From the NCBI GenBank assembly GCA_964390805.1, contig CAYMKL010000011.1, positions 18,043 to 82,042 on the forward strand: a stretch of DNA of 64,000 nt. Reading direction: 5' to 3'. Below the pieces are notes generated by a model, which saw only the letters and a program-made list of their open reading frames with translations, did not search any database and was not told the DNA's origin. How positions within the stretch are numbered: the first letter of the stretch is position 1; each line of letters opens with the position of its first letter. Source of the stretch: CAYMKL01 sp964390805. GTDB taxonomy: Bacteria > Chloroflexota > Anaerolineae > VGOG01. Position numbers and translations under genes: made by a program. Below are positions 1-8,586 of this stretch, one piece after another.

Positions 1-2070
1 ACTCTGTTGGAGAAATGGGCCGAGCCTTTCTCCGCGTTTGCTGAGCTGGGAAACTGGGAAACTGGGAAACTGGTAGATTGGGAGCCATCTGCCAGGCCTC
101 TCATCTGGCAAGCTTGGAAGTACCTTCTTCAAAACCAGGCCCACGACTCCATCTGCGGCTGCAACGTTGACGCCGTGCAGAGGGACATGGAGGTGCGCTT
201 CGCCTGGGCCGAGGAAATCGGGGAGGAGGTCATCAGGCGAAGCCTGCAGGCGATTGCGGGGCGGATTGACACGGCGGCACCTACAGAGATTCCTCTGACC
301 CTCATCGTCGTCTTCAACCCCCTGAACGTGCCCCGCAGCGACGTAGTGACCATCTCCTTCCAGCCGCTCACCAGCTTGAAGGACGGGACATTCGTCGTCG
401 CCGACAGTGAAGGGCACACCGTCCCCCACGAGATACTGAGCGGAGAGCCGCTGGAAGTCTTCTCGACCGATGCTTCGCGGGAGGAGTTCGCCGAGTTCAT
501 GCAGATGATCGAGGGCGGGGAAGTATTCGACCTGCGCATCACCTCGCTCGATCTCACCCCGCTGGAGGCGGGTGCGCTGGGGGTGTCCGCCACGCTGGTC
601 AAGAAGGAAACGGCGCCCGAGGTTGACTTTGGGGCCATTAAGCGGCGCATCCAGGCCGTTCTCGACGACGAGACCTGGCAACGCTTCTGCGTCCAAGCGT
701 ACTTCGCCCCCCAGGTACAACTCTCCTTCCTCGCCGAAAATGTCCCAGGGTGCGGCTACAAGACGTATGCCATACTCAATCTCCATCGTCCAACATCCAG
801 CATCAGTGGATCCAAAATTGCTCTGAGGGGATTGCGTGCAACCGCGGTTGCCTCCCGCCTTTGGCCTGGATCTGGCGATCCAGGCCGAGCGAAATTGGAT
901 CTACTGAGCATCGAAAACGAATTCTACGTCGTGGAGGCCGACCCGACCGACGGCACGCTGACCATCACCGACAAAGAAACGAGCCTCACCTACCGGGGCT
1001 GCAATCGCTTCGTGGACGAGGGAGAAGCGGGCGACCTCTACTGGCACGAATCCCCCGCCCGCGATGAGATGGTGCATGGTCCGGTAGAACCGCCCCAGAT
1101 AACTGTCACGGAAGGGCCCCTGGGCACCGCCCTGCGTGTGGAGATGGTATACTCCCTCCCCACCGGGCTCACCGATGATCGGGGGGCAAGGAGCGAACAG
1201 CGGGTCAGTTGCCCCATCGTCAGCGAGATATGTCTGCGGCCAGGGATGCGGCGCATTGACATCCGCACCGAGGTGGAGAACCAGGCCGTCAACCACCGCC
1301 TGCGGGTGCACTTCCCCACCCTCATCGAAACCGAGCGCTCCTGTGCCGAGGGAGCCTTTGGGGTGGTGGAGCGACCAGTGGAGATTCCGTCGGGCGAGGG
1401 ATGGGTGGAGCAGCCGGTGGGCACGCATCCTCAGGGTTCCTTCGTCGTGGCCAGCGATGGGACGAAGGGGCTGATGGTCATCAACCGGGGGCTGCCTGAG
1501 TATGAGTTCCTTCCTTCGACATCGCTCAGGACAGGCCCCGGCGAGGTGGGCGTCACCGTGGCCCTGACGCTGCTGCGTTGCGTGGAGCGGCTCTCCCGTG
1601 GCGCGGAGGTCCTCACCCCGCTGGCTCAGTGCCCAGGGCGGCAGACCTTCGAGTATGCGCTACTGCCTCACGTCGGCGACTGGCGGGAGGCGGCACTCTA
1701 CCACGAGGCCCACGCCTTCAATGCTCCCTTGAGGGCCCTGGTGACCGACCTTCACGAGGGAGTGCTGCCTGCGGAGCTGAGCTTCGCTTCTGTGGAGTCA
1801 GTTGGCCTGGTGGTGAGCGCGGTTAAGGTAGCAGAAGCCGGCGATGGCCTCATCCTGCGGCTTTATAATCCCACCCCGCGGGAGGTGGAAGGCAGAGTAC
1901 GCCTCTGGCGGCCCTTCGTTCAGGCGTACCTGGTGAGGCTGGACGAGGAGGAAATCGAGCCTCTGGCACGGCAACCTGATGGTGGGGTAACGATTCAGGT
2001 GAGTCAGAATGAGGCCACAACCATTAAGTTCTCTCTGAAGGAGGAGCGATCATGTTACAACACAAAGTGA
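1..2070 (+). CDS. GH38 alpha-mannosidase (MngB-like), 5' end cut by window
   Basis: The frame is open from base 1, so the N-terminus lies outside; 689 residues are visible. It aligns along its length with the complete GH38 enzyme at 41075-43993: TLLEKWAEPFSAF here matches TLLAGWAEPFSAF there, so about 290 residues, including the metal-binding HxHWDxEW and nucleophile regions, are missing. The GH38 motif NQAHDSICGC is at residues 45-54, followed by the C-terminal beta-sandwich region (SIENEFY, RFVDEGEAGDLY). Family enzymes hydrolyse alpha-mannosides; the HDSICGC form is typical of bacterial mannosylglycerate-hydrolase-like members, probably cytoplasmic. Two oddities are a short repeat-encoded stretch near residues 16-28 and a CCTTCGAC..GCTCAGGACA repeat read as STSLRTG. 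It overlaps the next gene by 19 nt, suggesting translational coupling. Confidence 0.93.
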   Translation, partial: TLLEKWAEPFSAFAELGNWETGKLVDWEPSARPLIWQAWKYLLQNQAHDSICGCNVDAVQRDMEVRFAWAEEIGEEVIRRSLQAIAGRIDTAAPTEIPLTLIVVFNPLNVPRSDVVTISFQPLTSLKDGTFVVADSEGHTVPHEILSGEPLEVFSTDASREEFAEFMQMIEGGEVFDLRITSLDLTPLEAGALGVSATLVKKETAPEVDFGAIKRRIQAVLDDETWQRFCVQAYFAPQVQLSFLAENVPGCGYKTYAILNLHRPTSSISGSKIALRGLRATAVASRLWPGSGDPGRAKLDLLSIENEFYVVEADPTDGTLTITDKETSLTYRGCNRFVDEGEAGDLYWHESPARDEMVHGPVEPPQITVTEGPLGTALRVEMVYSLPTGLTDDRGARSEQRVSCPIVSEICLRPGMRRIDIRTEVENQAVNHRLRVHFPTLIETERSCAEGAFGVVERPVEIPSGEGWVEQPVGTHPQGSFVVASDGTKGLMVINRGLPEYEFLPSTSLRTGPGEVGVTVALTLLRCVERLSRGAEVLTPLAQCPGRQTFEYALLPHVGDWREAALYHEAHAFNAPLRALVTDLHEGVLPAELSFASVESVGLVVSAVKVAEAGDGLILRLYNPTPREVEGRVRLWRPFVQAYLVRLDEEEIEPLARQPDGGVTIQVSQNEATTIKFSLKEERSCYNTK
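46..85 (+). repeat. Short tandem repeat GAAACTGG inside GH38 gene
   Basis: Three to four units of GGGAAACTG run in frame and encode LGNWETGKLVDWE, a stretch absent from the full-length paralogue at 41075. It resembles low-complexity intergenic repeat DNA that has been captured inside a coding region. Confidence 0.7.
1513..1536 (+). repeat. Dispersed CCTTCGAC-type repeat in GH38 gene
   Basis: The sequence CCTTCGACATCGCTCAGGAC matches a repeat seen elsewhere in the window (8291, 30131, 35905, 38415, 39856, 43745, 44023). Here it is read in frame as STSLRTG. Confidence 0.75.
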
Positions 2071-2828
2071 TCCTGGAGAAGCACCTCATCGAGCCGGGGG
2101 GCATTCCGGCATTGGCCCTCTACAAAGATGATGGAAAACCGAAACCCCTGATAATCACCGTCCACGGTTATACTGGCAACAAGAGCGGAGAGATCTATTA
2201 CTGCCTGCTTTTAGCCGAAGAGGGGTTCTTACCTGTATCTATTGACGCCAGGCTGCACGGTGAGCGCGCCGTTCCTGATTTCGAGGAAAGGATAGCCGCC
2301 AACTTCCCCAAAGAGATGCTCGGAGTGATGATTGGAACCGCTGAAGACATCTCTCCGGTGATTGACTACTTCGTACAACGGGCGGACGTTCTGTCTGATA
2401 AGATCGGGGTGATGGGGGTCTCAATGGGTGCTTCCGTCGCCTACCTGGCTACCACGCTGGACGAGCGGATTAAGGCTTCTGTACCGATCATCGGCACTCC
2501 AAGCTGGGATTTATCGCTGGCGCCCAAAGATGCAGACCAGTTTGGTGCTTGGCCTGAGCCCGATGACGAGCTGATAACCCTGATCGCGAATTACGATCCC
2601 CGTAATAGAGCAGAGCAGTTCTTTCCAAAAGCATTGCTCATGCTCAACGGGATGCAGGATGAAACGGTGCTTATAGATGGGCCGAGACAACTCTACGAGA
2701 AACTGCAACCGTTGTATCAGAGACAATCGGAACGGCTATCGTTCATTGCCTATGAAGGAGTTGGGCACGAATTCACAGAAGAGATGCGTCACGAGGCAGT
2801 GAACTGGTTCAAGAGGTTCTTGACTTGA
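2052..2828 (+). CDS. Alpha/beta hydrolase, YitV-like esterase family
   Basis: A 258-residue alpha/beta hydrolase without signal peptide, so cytoplasmic. The oxyanion HGYTGNK is near residues 38-44, the nucleophile elbow is GVSMGAS (Ser in GxSxG) near residue 122, and the terminal acid/His region includes GVGHEFTEE near the C-terminus. The pattern VHGYTGNKSG..EEGF.PVSIDARLHGER recalls the B. subtilis YitV group of small esterases; the substrate is unknown. The ATG is preceded by AAGGAGGAG 8-14 nt upstream and overlaps the mannosidase stop, so it is probably co-translated. An acyl- or acetyl-esterase acting on decorated sugars is a reasonable inference, nothing more. Confidence 0.85.
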   Translation: MLQHKVILEKHLIEPGGIPALALYKDDGKPKPLIITVHGYTGNKSGEIYYCLLLAEEGFLPVSIDARLHGERAVPDFEERIAANFPKEMLGVMIGTAEDISPVIDYFVQRADVLSDKIGVMGVSMGASVAYLATTLDERIKASVPIIGTPSWDLSLAPKDADQFGAWPEPDDELITLIANYDPRNRAEQFFPKALLMLNGMQDETVLIDGPRQLYEKLQPLYQRQSERLSFIAYEGVGHEFTEEMRHEAVNWFKRFLT

Positions 2829-2847
2829 TGCCGAACGAGGGGGAAAA

Positions 2848-3597
2848 ATGAGTAAGTTAGACCTGAACCCGTTTTTCTTCGAGGGTGGCCCGACGGGCTG
2901 TCTTCTCATCCACGGCTTCAGCGGCAGCCCGCCGGAGATGCGCCTCATGGGAGAGTTCCTGGCCGGGAAGGGGCTCACGGTGCTGGGGGTGCGGCTGGCT
3001 GGTCATGGGACATCCCCTGAGGACATGGCCACCACCACCTGGCGCGACTGGGTGGCTTCCGCCGAGGAGGGCTTGCGAGAGTTGCAACGGCGCTGCGAGC
3101 AGGTTTTTGTCGCCGGCCTCTCTATGGGCGGGCTGATCACTCTCCATCTGGCGGCCCGTCATCCCTTGCCTGGAATCATCGTAATGGCCGCGCCGGCCTA
3201 CATCGCCGACTGGCGCTTTCGCTTCCTGCCCCTGGCCCAGTATTTCATCCGCTGGGTCACCCCTGATATCGAGTCAGACCTGACCGACCCCGAGGCCGAA
3301 GAGCGCGTTTTTTCCTACAAAAGGCTCCCCATCCGCTGCGTGGTCAGCCTGAGGGAGCTTCTACGACTGGTCAGGCAGGACCTGCCCCAGGTCAAGGCGC
3401 CAGCCCTGATCATGCAGGGTGAAGAGGATCACCACGTCCCGGCGGACAGCGCTCCGATCATTTTCGAGGAGCTTGGAACTGCTGAGAAAGAGATTGTCTG
3501 GTGGCCGAATTCGGGCCACTGCATCACCGTGGACAGTGAGCGCGAGGCGGTCTGGGCCAGGGCCTTCGAGTTTATCGCCAAACACACCCGGAGCTGA
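2848..3597 (+). CDS. Carboxylesterase/monoacylglycerol lipase, Est30-like
   Basis: A 249-residue alpha/beta hydrolase of the small thermostable carboxylesterase type (Geobacillus Est30/YvaK-like). Visible features are HGFSGSP (oxyanion region, residues 23-29), GLSMGG with the nucleophilic Ser near residue 93, the acid in EEDHHVP near residue 193 and the catalytic His in NSGHCIT near residue 224. No signal peptide. It follows the previous esterase by 19 nt with a GAGGGGGAA ribosome site and is the last gene before a terminator, so the two esterases form the tail of the first mannosidase operon. Confidence 0.88.
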   Translation: MSKLDLNPFFFEGGPTGCLLIHGFSGSPPEMRLMGEFLAGKGLTVLGVRLAGHGTSPEDMATTTWRDWVASAEEGLRELQRRCEQVFVAGLSMGGLITLHLAARHPLPGIIVMAAPAYIADWRFRFLPLAQYFIRWVTPDIESDLTDPEAEERVFSYKRLPIRCVVSLRELLRLVRQDLPQVKAPALIMQGEEDHHVPADSAPIIFEELGTAEKEIVWWPNSGHCITVDSEREAVWARAFEFIAKHTRS

Positions 3598-3620
3598 GAT
3601 TGCCTGACGGAGGAGAGCGC

Positions 3621-3658
3621 AAGCCCTCTGGTCGCTCTCAAGGCCAGAGGGCTTTTTT
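3621..3658 (+). terminator. Intrinsic terminator after esterase operon
   Basis: AGCCCTCTGG (3622-3631) pairs perfectly with CCAGAGGGCT (3644-3653) and is followed by six T. It is a canonical rho-independent terminator. Confidence 0.95.
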
Positions 3659-3665
3659 GCAGGGC

Positions 3666-3694
3666 TTGCTCCCTGGGTCTGGGTCGAGTATAAT
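3666..3694 (+). promoter_or_regulatory. Sigma70-type promoter for small ORF and S8 protease
   Basis: A perfect TATAAT at 3689-3694 lies 17 nt downstream of TTGCTC (3666-3671), immediately after the terminator and 34 nt before the small ORF at 3728. The -35 is weak; the -10 and spacing are ideal. Confidence 0.75.
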
Positions 3695-3727
3695 AGGTGC
3701 ACCAGCAAAGGCTACCAGGGGGAGAAC

Positions 3728-3868
3728 ATGAGCACACAACGCATCTATCAACTTCTCATGTCGTTTGCCGTTCTTGCTGTTCTCGCCTTTATCAGCGAGA
3801 GGTCACACGTCCTGGCGGCGGTCGGTCTTTACCGGGGCATCGAATGGTGGCTGCAAACGGCGCGCTAG
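3728..3868 (+). CDS. Small hydrophobic protein upstream of protease
   Basis: A 46-residue reading frame from an ATG preceded by CCAGGGGGAGAAC, ending four bases before the protease start. Residues 10-21 (LMSFAVLAVLAF) are hydrophobic, followed by a basic/aromatic tail. It could be a tiny membrane protein or a leader whose translation couples to the protease. There is no family assignment, but the promoter, ribosome site and tight spacing argue against chance. Confidence 0.5.
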   Translation: MSTQRIYQLLMSFAVLAVLAFISERSHVLAAVGLYRGIEWWLQTAR

Positions 3869-3872
3869 AGCA

Positions 3873-6800
3873 ATGAAACGACGGTGGTTTTGTTTGTCAA
3901 TCCTTGTCCTGATCCTTCTTTCCCTCTCCCAGATCCCGGCCCTATCAGGGACCTGGGAGAAGGGAAGAGAAGGTCTGGACAGAGCACTACTGAAAATCGA
4001 GCCTTCTCTCCTCAAGGAAGTGACCAGGGCCAAAGATGGTGATATCACCTTCCTGGTCTATCTCGAGGAGGCGGCATCCCTGGCTGCTGCCCAGGCGGAG
4101 AGGGACAAGCTGGCCCGCCGCCAAAGCGTGGTCTCCGCTTTGCAGGAGACGGCGGCCAGAACCCAGCGAGACATCAAAGCCTACCTGGAGAAGCAGAAAG
4201 GCATCGGCAAGGTCAAGGACTACACTCCCTACTGGATCTTCAACGGACTGGCCGTCACCAGCGATGGGGAGACCCTGCTGGAGCTGGCAGCCCGGCCAGA
4301 GGTAGAGAGAATCCGAGCTGACCACAAGCATCAAATCCAAAATCCAGAGGTCAAAGTTCAAAGTTCAAACCTCCAATTTCCAGCCTCCAATCTCCAATAT
4401 CCAATGTCCAATACCCAACCAGTAGAGTGGAACATCAGTCGAGTCCGCGCCGACCTGGTCTGGGAAGCCCTGGGCGTGAACGGCGCGGGGGTTGTGGTGG
4501 CCAGCATGGATACTGGCGTTGACTGGCAACACCCGGCCCTGATGACCAGGTACCGAGGTTACAACCCCAAGGGACTTCCAGATCACCTGGGCAACTGGTA
4601 CTGTGCCACCGACGAGGGCTACCTCTACCCTGGCGATGGCTACGGCCACGGCACGCACACCATGGGCACTGTCTTGGGCGATGGAGGCATCGGCGTGGCG
4701 CCTGGCGCCCAATGGATCGCCGTCAAGGTCTTCACCAATTTGGGATTCTCTCATGATAGCTGGATCCACGACGGCTTCCAGTGGCTCCTGGCCCCCGCCG
4801 ACGACCCGGCGCTGTCCCCCGACGTGGTCAACAACTCCTGGGGGGACGACATTGGCTCCGATGAAACCTTTCTCCCCGATGTCCAGGCCCTGCTGGCAGC
4901 GGGGATCTTCCCCGTATTCGCTGCCGGCAACAACGGCCCCGCAAGCGGCACCATCAACTCGCCGGCCAGCTTCCCCGAGGCCTTCGCCGTTGGCGCCACT
5001 GATGAGGAAGGTGAAATCATCTCTCTCAGCGCGCGCGGCCCCTCTCCCTGGGGCGAGACCAAGCCCGATGCCTCAGCCCCCGGAGTGAACATTCGCTCTA
5101 GCACCCCCGGCGGCGGCTACGGGCCCTGGACGGGCACCTCGATGGCTGTGCCCCACGTCACCGGCTTGGCGGCGCTCCTGCTCCAGGCGAAGCCGAATCT
5201 GACCATTGCCGAGATGGAGCAGGTCATCACCAGCGCCGCCCTGAACTTGGGCACTCCCATTCCCAACAACGACTACGGCTGGGGGAGGATAGATGCCTAC
5301 CAGGCCGTCGTCTCTGTGGCCGACGCCGGCCTCTTGATGGGGAGGGTGGCCAGGGCCGTGGATGGCGAGCCTTTGGCCCACCCCATCATCGAAGCCTTTG
5401 AGCGCGACAGTGCGGAAGGCGTTGAGATCAGAGGCGATGCTGAGGGCCATTATTCGAGCTTTCTAGCGCCAGGTACTTACGATGTCACGGCCTCGGCCTT
5501 CGCCTATCAGCCGGTTGCAACGTACAGCGTGAACATCAGCGCAGGCACAACTACGGTGGAGGACTTCTCGCTGACCGCCTTGCCAGCGGGTGTCCTCTTC
5601 GGCAGGGTGACGGAGGAGGGTACAGATGCCCCCCTGGAAGCGACCATCGCTGTTCTCGACACGCCCGTCACCGTCGCAACGGATCCTGCGACGGGCCTGT
5701 ACAGCGTCGCCTTGCCTGGGGGCGCATATCAGTTGAAAGTCGCCAGTCCTGGACACAGAGTGGGGAGAGCCTCCGACGTAACCATCGCGATTGATGAGGG
5801 AACCGTCCAGAACTTCGCCCTGCTCCCAGCTCCTACCATTTTGTTGGTTGATAGCGGCTCCTGGTACTACGAAAGCCAAAGCGGGTACTTCCAGGAGACT
5901 CTGGACAGCCTGGACTATCTCTACGATACCTGGACTATCAAGCATCCACAGGAGGATGTGCCCGAGGCCGCCAACTTGGTTCCGTACGACATCGTCTTAT
6001 GGTCTTGCCCCAATGACTCGCCAGGATACGTCGGCGCCTGGGACGCCCTGGCTGGCTATCTGGAGGCAGGAGGACGCCTTTTCCTCACTGGACAGGATAT
6101 CGGCTACTGGGACGGGGGTGGCAGCTTGCTCCACTACTCGCCTTACTATACCAAGTACCTACAAGTTGTCTACGTCCGGGATGATGCTGGTTCTCGTCAG
6201 TTGACGGGTATCGCCGATGACATCCTCGACGGCATTGCCTTAACCCTCAACGGCGGCGACAGCGCCGACAATCAGCTCTATCCCGACGTGATTACGTCAG
6301 TAGGAAGTGAGCACGCCTCCTCCATCGTCCAATACCACGGCGGCAGCAGCGGCGGCCTGAAGGTCGGCCTGTGCCTGCCTTATCGGGCCGTCTACCTTTC
6401 CTTTGGCTTCGAGGGCATCAGCGACACCGACCACCGCGAACAGGTGATGGAACGGGTCATAGACTGGCTCATGGCTCCACCGCCGGCCGTCGGGGTGGAG
6501 ATGGCTCCTGCCGCTCAAACGAAAGTGAGTACAGAAGGCAGCGTTGTTACCCAGACGGTGCGGATAAGAAACAGCGGCCAGGTTACGGATACCTACCAGT
6601 TGAGCCTTCTGGGCAACGTCTGGCCGATAGAACTCTGGAACGGGGATTTCTCCAGGCCGCTGACGGAGACCATTCGCATCGCTTCTTGCTATTCGACGAC
6701 CGTGGGTGTAAGAGTCGAGATCCCTCCCGGAACCGACTGGGATACCTCTGACACAGTCACTCTGACGACTCGGTCGGCCAGCGATCCGGCGTTCTTGCAG

Positions 6801-8237
6801 GAGGCAAACTTCACCACCAAGACTCCCGCTCCCATCCTGCTGGTGGACGACGATCGCTGGTACAACGTGGAAGACAGCTACCGGGCGGCTTTGGTCAGCA
6901 ATGGCTACCCTTACGACTACTGGAACGTGGGCTGGAACGAAGGTGTCGCCGCCGGGAGCCCCAGCTTGGCCGCGCTGCAGATGCATCCCATGATCATCTG
7001 GTTCACCGGCTACGACTGGCACAACACCCTCACCCCTGCCGAAGAGGAGGTGCTGGCTACCTACCTGGAGGGTGGAGGCCGACTCTTCTTGTCCGGGCAG
7101 GACCATCTTTACGCCAGCGGTTTGACCGACTTCGGGGTTGACTATCTGGGTGTATTGACCTACACAGAGAGCGTCACCACGACGACGGTCTACGGCGTGG
7201 CTGGCAATCCGGTGGGGGATGGCCTGGGCCCCTATCGCCTCGATTATCCTTTCAGCGACTGGAGCGATGCTCTGATTCCCACCGAAGCCGCCTCCCCCGC
7301 CTTCGTTGGTGACCGTGGTCAGCCCTCCGCCCTGACTCGCTACGATCAAACTAGGGGCTTTGAGACCGTCTTTTTCGCCTATCCCTTTGAGGCACTGGAG
7401 GCGACGGATGCCCAGGTGGTCATAGAGAGAGTCGTGAGTTGGCTCAGTTGGCTTGGTGCTTCCACCATAACTGCGGATAAGGAGATAGCCGCCGAGGGAG
7501 ACGTCTTGACCTACACCATCATCCTCAACAACACAGGCCCCACCGATGCGGCCAACGCGACCCTTTCTAACACGATACCAGCTCATACTAGCTACGTGCC
7601 TCACAGCCTCAGTGGGGGGGGCAGTTACGATCCCTTGAACAATCGCGTCCATTGGGAGGGAACGGTAGCCGCTGGTTCCTCCCTGACCTTCACCTATCAA
7701 GCGGCCATCGTCAGCCCTTTGCCCGATGGGACGAACATCGTAAACGCGGCCCAGATCGGCGACGGCACCCACATCTTCTTCGACAAAACAGCAACTACCA
7801 TGGTAGATGTCCCTGATCTCTCTACCTCGACCAAACAGGTTGACAAGCTGATAGCTAAGAATGGCGATCCCTTGACCTATACCATTACTCTAACGAACAC
7901 GGGGACCCTTGATGCCAAGATTGCCACTCTATGGGATGACATTCCCGCTCACACCACCTACACCACGAGGTCTGCTTCTGCTTCCTCCGGGACGATAACC
8001 GACACCGCCGACATCGGAGAGCAGATCCAATGGGCAGGCCCGGTAAGCATCGGCCACCCTGTGGCCATTACCTACAGCGTGATGGTGGACGTGCCTCACG
8101 GAGGTTTCACTGTAGTCAACAATGCCCTCGTTGACGACGGTTTCGGCAGCGTCTTCACCAGGACAAGCGTTACCCTTGTGCCTGTCAGAATCTATCTGCC
8201 CCTACTCATGAGTGAATACGCTCATTTGCCAAGTTAG
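3873..8237 (+). CDS. Secreted multidomain S8 subtilisin-like protease
   Basis: The start is ATG 3873 because MKRRWFCLSILVLILLSLS is a clean signal peptide; an in-frame upstream ATG at 3765 would bury it. The product is 1454 residues. An I9-like propeptide is followed by the peptidase domain, with Asp near residue 212 (SMDTGVDW), His near 260 (GHGTHTMG) and Ser near 423 (GTSMAVPH). Next come two carboxypeptidase-regulatory-like beta domains (GRV...GTYDVTAS), two copies of a domain starting ILLVD(S/D)..WYN/Y with GGRLF(L)(T/S)GQD, and two DUF11-like repeats (LTYTI.L.NTG). The C-terminal VRIYLPLL tail is typical of Chloroflexota exported proteins. The likely role is extracellular protein or glycoprotein breakdown feeding the importers. 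A repeat-derived insertion separates the propeptide from the catalytic domain. Confidence 0.95.
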   Translation: MKRRWFCLSILVLILLSLSQIPALSGTWEKGREGLDRALLKIEPSLLKEVTRAKDGDITFLVYLEEAASLAAAQAERDKLARRQSVVSALQETAARTQRDIKAYLEKQKGIGKVKDYTPYWIFNGLAVTSDGETLLELAARPEVERIRADHKHQIQNPEVKVQSSNLQFPASNLQYPMSNTQPVEWNISRVRADLVWEALGVNGAGVVVASMDTGVDWQHPALMTRYRGYNPKGLPDHLGNWYCATDEGYLYPGDGYGHGTHTMGTVLGDGGIGVAPGAQWIAVKVFTNLGFSHDSWIHDGFQWLLAPADDPALSPDVVNNSWGDDIGSDETFLPDVQALLAAGIFPVFAAGNNGPASGTINSPASFPEAFAVGATDEEGEIISLSARGPSPWGETKPDASAPGVNIRSSTPGGGYGPWTGTSMAVPHVTGLAALLLQAKPNLTIAEMEQVITSAALNLGTPIPNNDYGWGRIDAYQAVVSVADAGLLMGRVARAVDGEPLAHPIIEAFERDSAEGVEIRGDAEGHYSSFLAPGTYDVTASAFAYQPVATYSVNISAGTTTVEDFSLTALPAGVLFGRVTEEGTDAPLEATIAVLDTPVTVATDPATGLYSVALPGGAYQLKVASPGHRVGRASDVTIAIDEGTVQNFALLPAPTILLVDSGSWYYESQSGYFQETLDSLDYLYDTWTIKHPQEDVPEAANLVPYDIVLWSCPNDSPGYVGAWDALAGYLEAGGRLFLTGQDIGYWDGGGSLLHYSPYYTKYLQVVYVRDDAGSRQLTGIADDILDGIALTLNGGDSADNQLYPDVITSVGSEHASSIVQYHGGSSGGLKVGLCLPYRAVYLSFGFEGISDTDHREQVMERVIDWLMAPPPAVGVEMAPAAQTKVSTEGSVVTQTVRIRNSGQVTDTYQLSLLGNVWPIELWNGDFSRPLTETIRIASCYSTTVGVRVEIPPGTDWDTSDTVTLTTRSASDPAFLQEANFTTKTPAPILLVDDDRWYNVEDSYRAALVSNGYPYDYWNVGWNEGVAAGSPSLAALQMHPMIIWFTGYDWHNTLTPAEEEVLATYLEGGGRLFLSGQDHLYASGLTDFGVDYLGVLTYTESVTTTTVYGVAGNPVGDGLGPYRLDYPFSDWSDALIPTEAASPAFVGDRGQPSALTRYDQTRGFETVFFAYPFEALEATDAQVVIERVVSWLSWLGASTITADKEIAAEGDVLTYTIILNNTGPTDAANATLSNTIPAHTSYVPHSLSGGGSYDPLNNRVHWEGTVAAGSSLTFTYQAAIVSPLPDGTNIVNAAQIGDGTHIFFDKTATTMVDVPDLSTSTKQVDKLIAKNGDPLTYTITLTNTGTLDAKIATLWDDIPAHTTYTTRSASASSGTITDTADIGEQIQWAGPVSIGHPVAITYSVMVDVPHGGFTVVNNALVDDGFGSVFTRTSVTLVPVRIYLPLLMSEYAHLPS
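4331..4420 (+). repeat. CCAAT-rich low-complexity insertion in protease gene
   Basis: Runs such as CAAATCCAAAATCC, TTCAAAGTTCAAA and CTCCAATCTCCAATATCC are read in frame as a Gln/Asn/Ser-rich linker just before the catalytic domain. The same style of sequence (CCAATATCCAATG) follows the tRNA at 8387, so it looks like a dispersed repeat. Confidence 0.6.
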
Positions 8238-8254
8238 CCAGAATGTGCTAAAAT
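8226..8254 (+). promoter_or_regulatory. Promoter of tRNA-Gln
   Basis: TTGCCA (8226-8231), 17-nt spacer, TAAAAT (8249-8254), about 60 nt before the tRNA. The -35 overlaps the end of the protease gene. Two direct copies of ATGTAGTCGTCATC (about 8253-8267 and 8279-8292) lie between promoter and tRNA. Confidence 0.55.
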
Positions 8255-8315
8255 GTAGTCGTCATCTAAGTGATAACAATGTAGTCGTCATCCTTCGATA
8301 TGCTCAGGACACCGT

Positions 8316-8389
8316 TGGGGGATCGTCTAGTGGTAGGACAGCGGTCTCTGGAACCGTAAGCCGGGGTTCGAATCCCTGTCCCCCAGCCA
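8316..8389 (+). tRNA. tRNA-Gln (anticodon CTG)
   Basis: A 74-nt cloverleaf with encoded CCA. The acceptor TGGGGGA pairs with TCCCCCA, followed by discriminator G. The anticodon stem GCGGT/ACCGT encloses loop CTCTGGA, giving CTG at 34-36. The T arm is CGGGG-TTCGAAT-CCCTG. CTG reads CAG (Gln). The 5' flank contains a CCTTCGATATGCTCAGGAC repeat. Confidence 0.95.
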
Positions 8390-8402
8390 ATATCCAATGC
8401 CA

Positions 8403-8444
8403 AAGAGAGGCTCTGCTACAAAGTAGAGTCTCTCTTCCTCTTTC
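8403..8444 (+). terminator. Terminator after tRNA-Gln
   Basis: AAGAGAGGCTCT (8403-8414) pairs with AGAGTCTCTCTT (8425-8436), with one mismatch, followed by a C/T-rich tail. The stem and tail fit a weak intrinsic terminator. Confidence 0.65.
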
Positions 8445-8511
8445 TGATCAGTACTTTGCCAAAGCAGCGAGTCCGGTTGCGGAATTCGGAATCCAATTCT
8501 CGAATCAGCAT

Positions 8512-8539
8512 TTGACAACGGCATTTTTTGTGATACAAT
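8512..8539 (+). promoter_or_regulatory. Promoter of first sugar-importer operon
   Basis: TTGACA (8512-8517), 16-nt spacer, TACAAT (8534-8539). It sits 188 nt upstream of the binding-protein start, leaving a long transcribed leader. Confidence 0.75.
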
Positions 8540-8586
8540 TTGTCTAGCGGTCAGTTCTTACATACATAATTCTACCAGCCCTAGAC

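Noticed and set aside
6297..7772. Long open frame on the - strand inside the protease gene
   Set aside because: It lies antisense to a clearly coding multidomain protease, has no recognisable domain and reflects GC-rich codon shadowing.
8212..8547. + strand frame over the tRNA
   Set aside because: It reads through the tRNA, its terminator and the next promoter.
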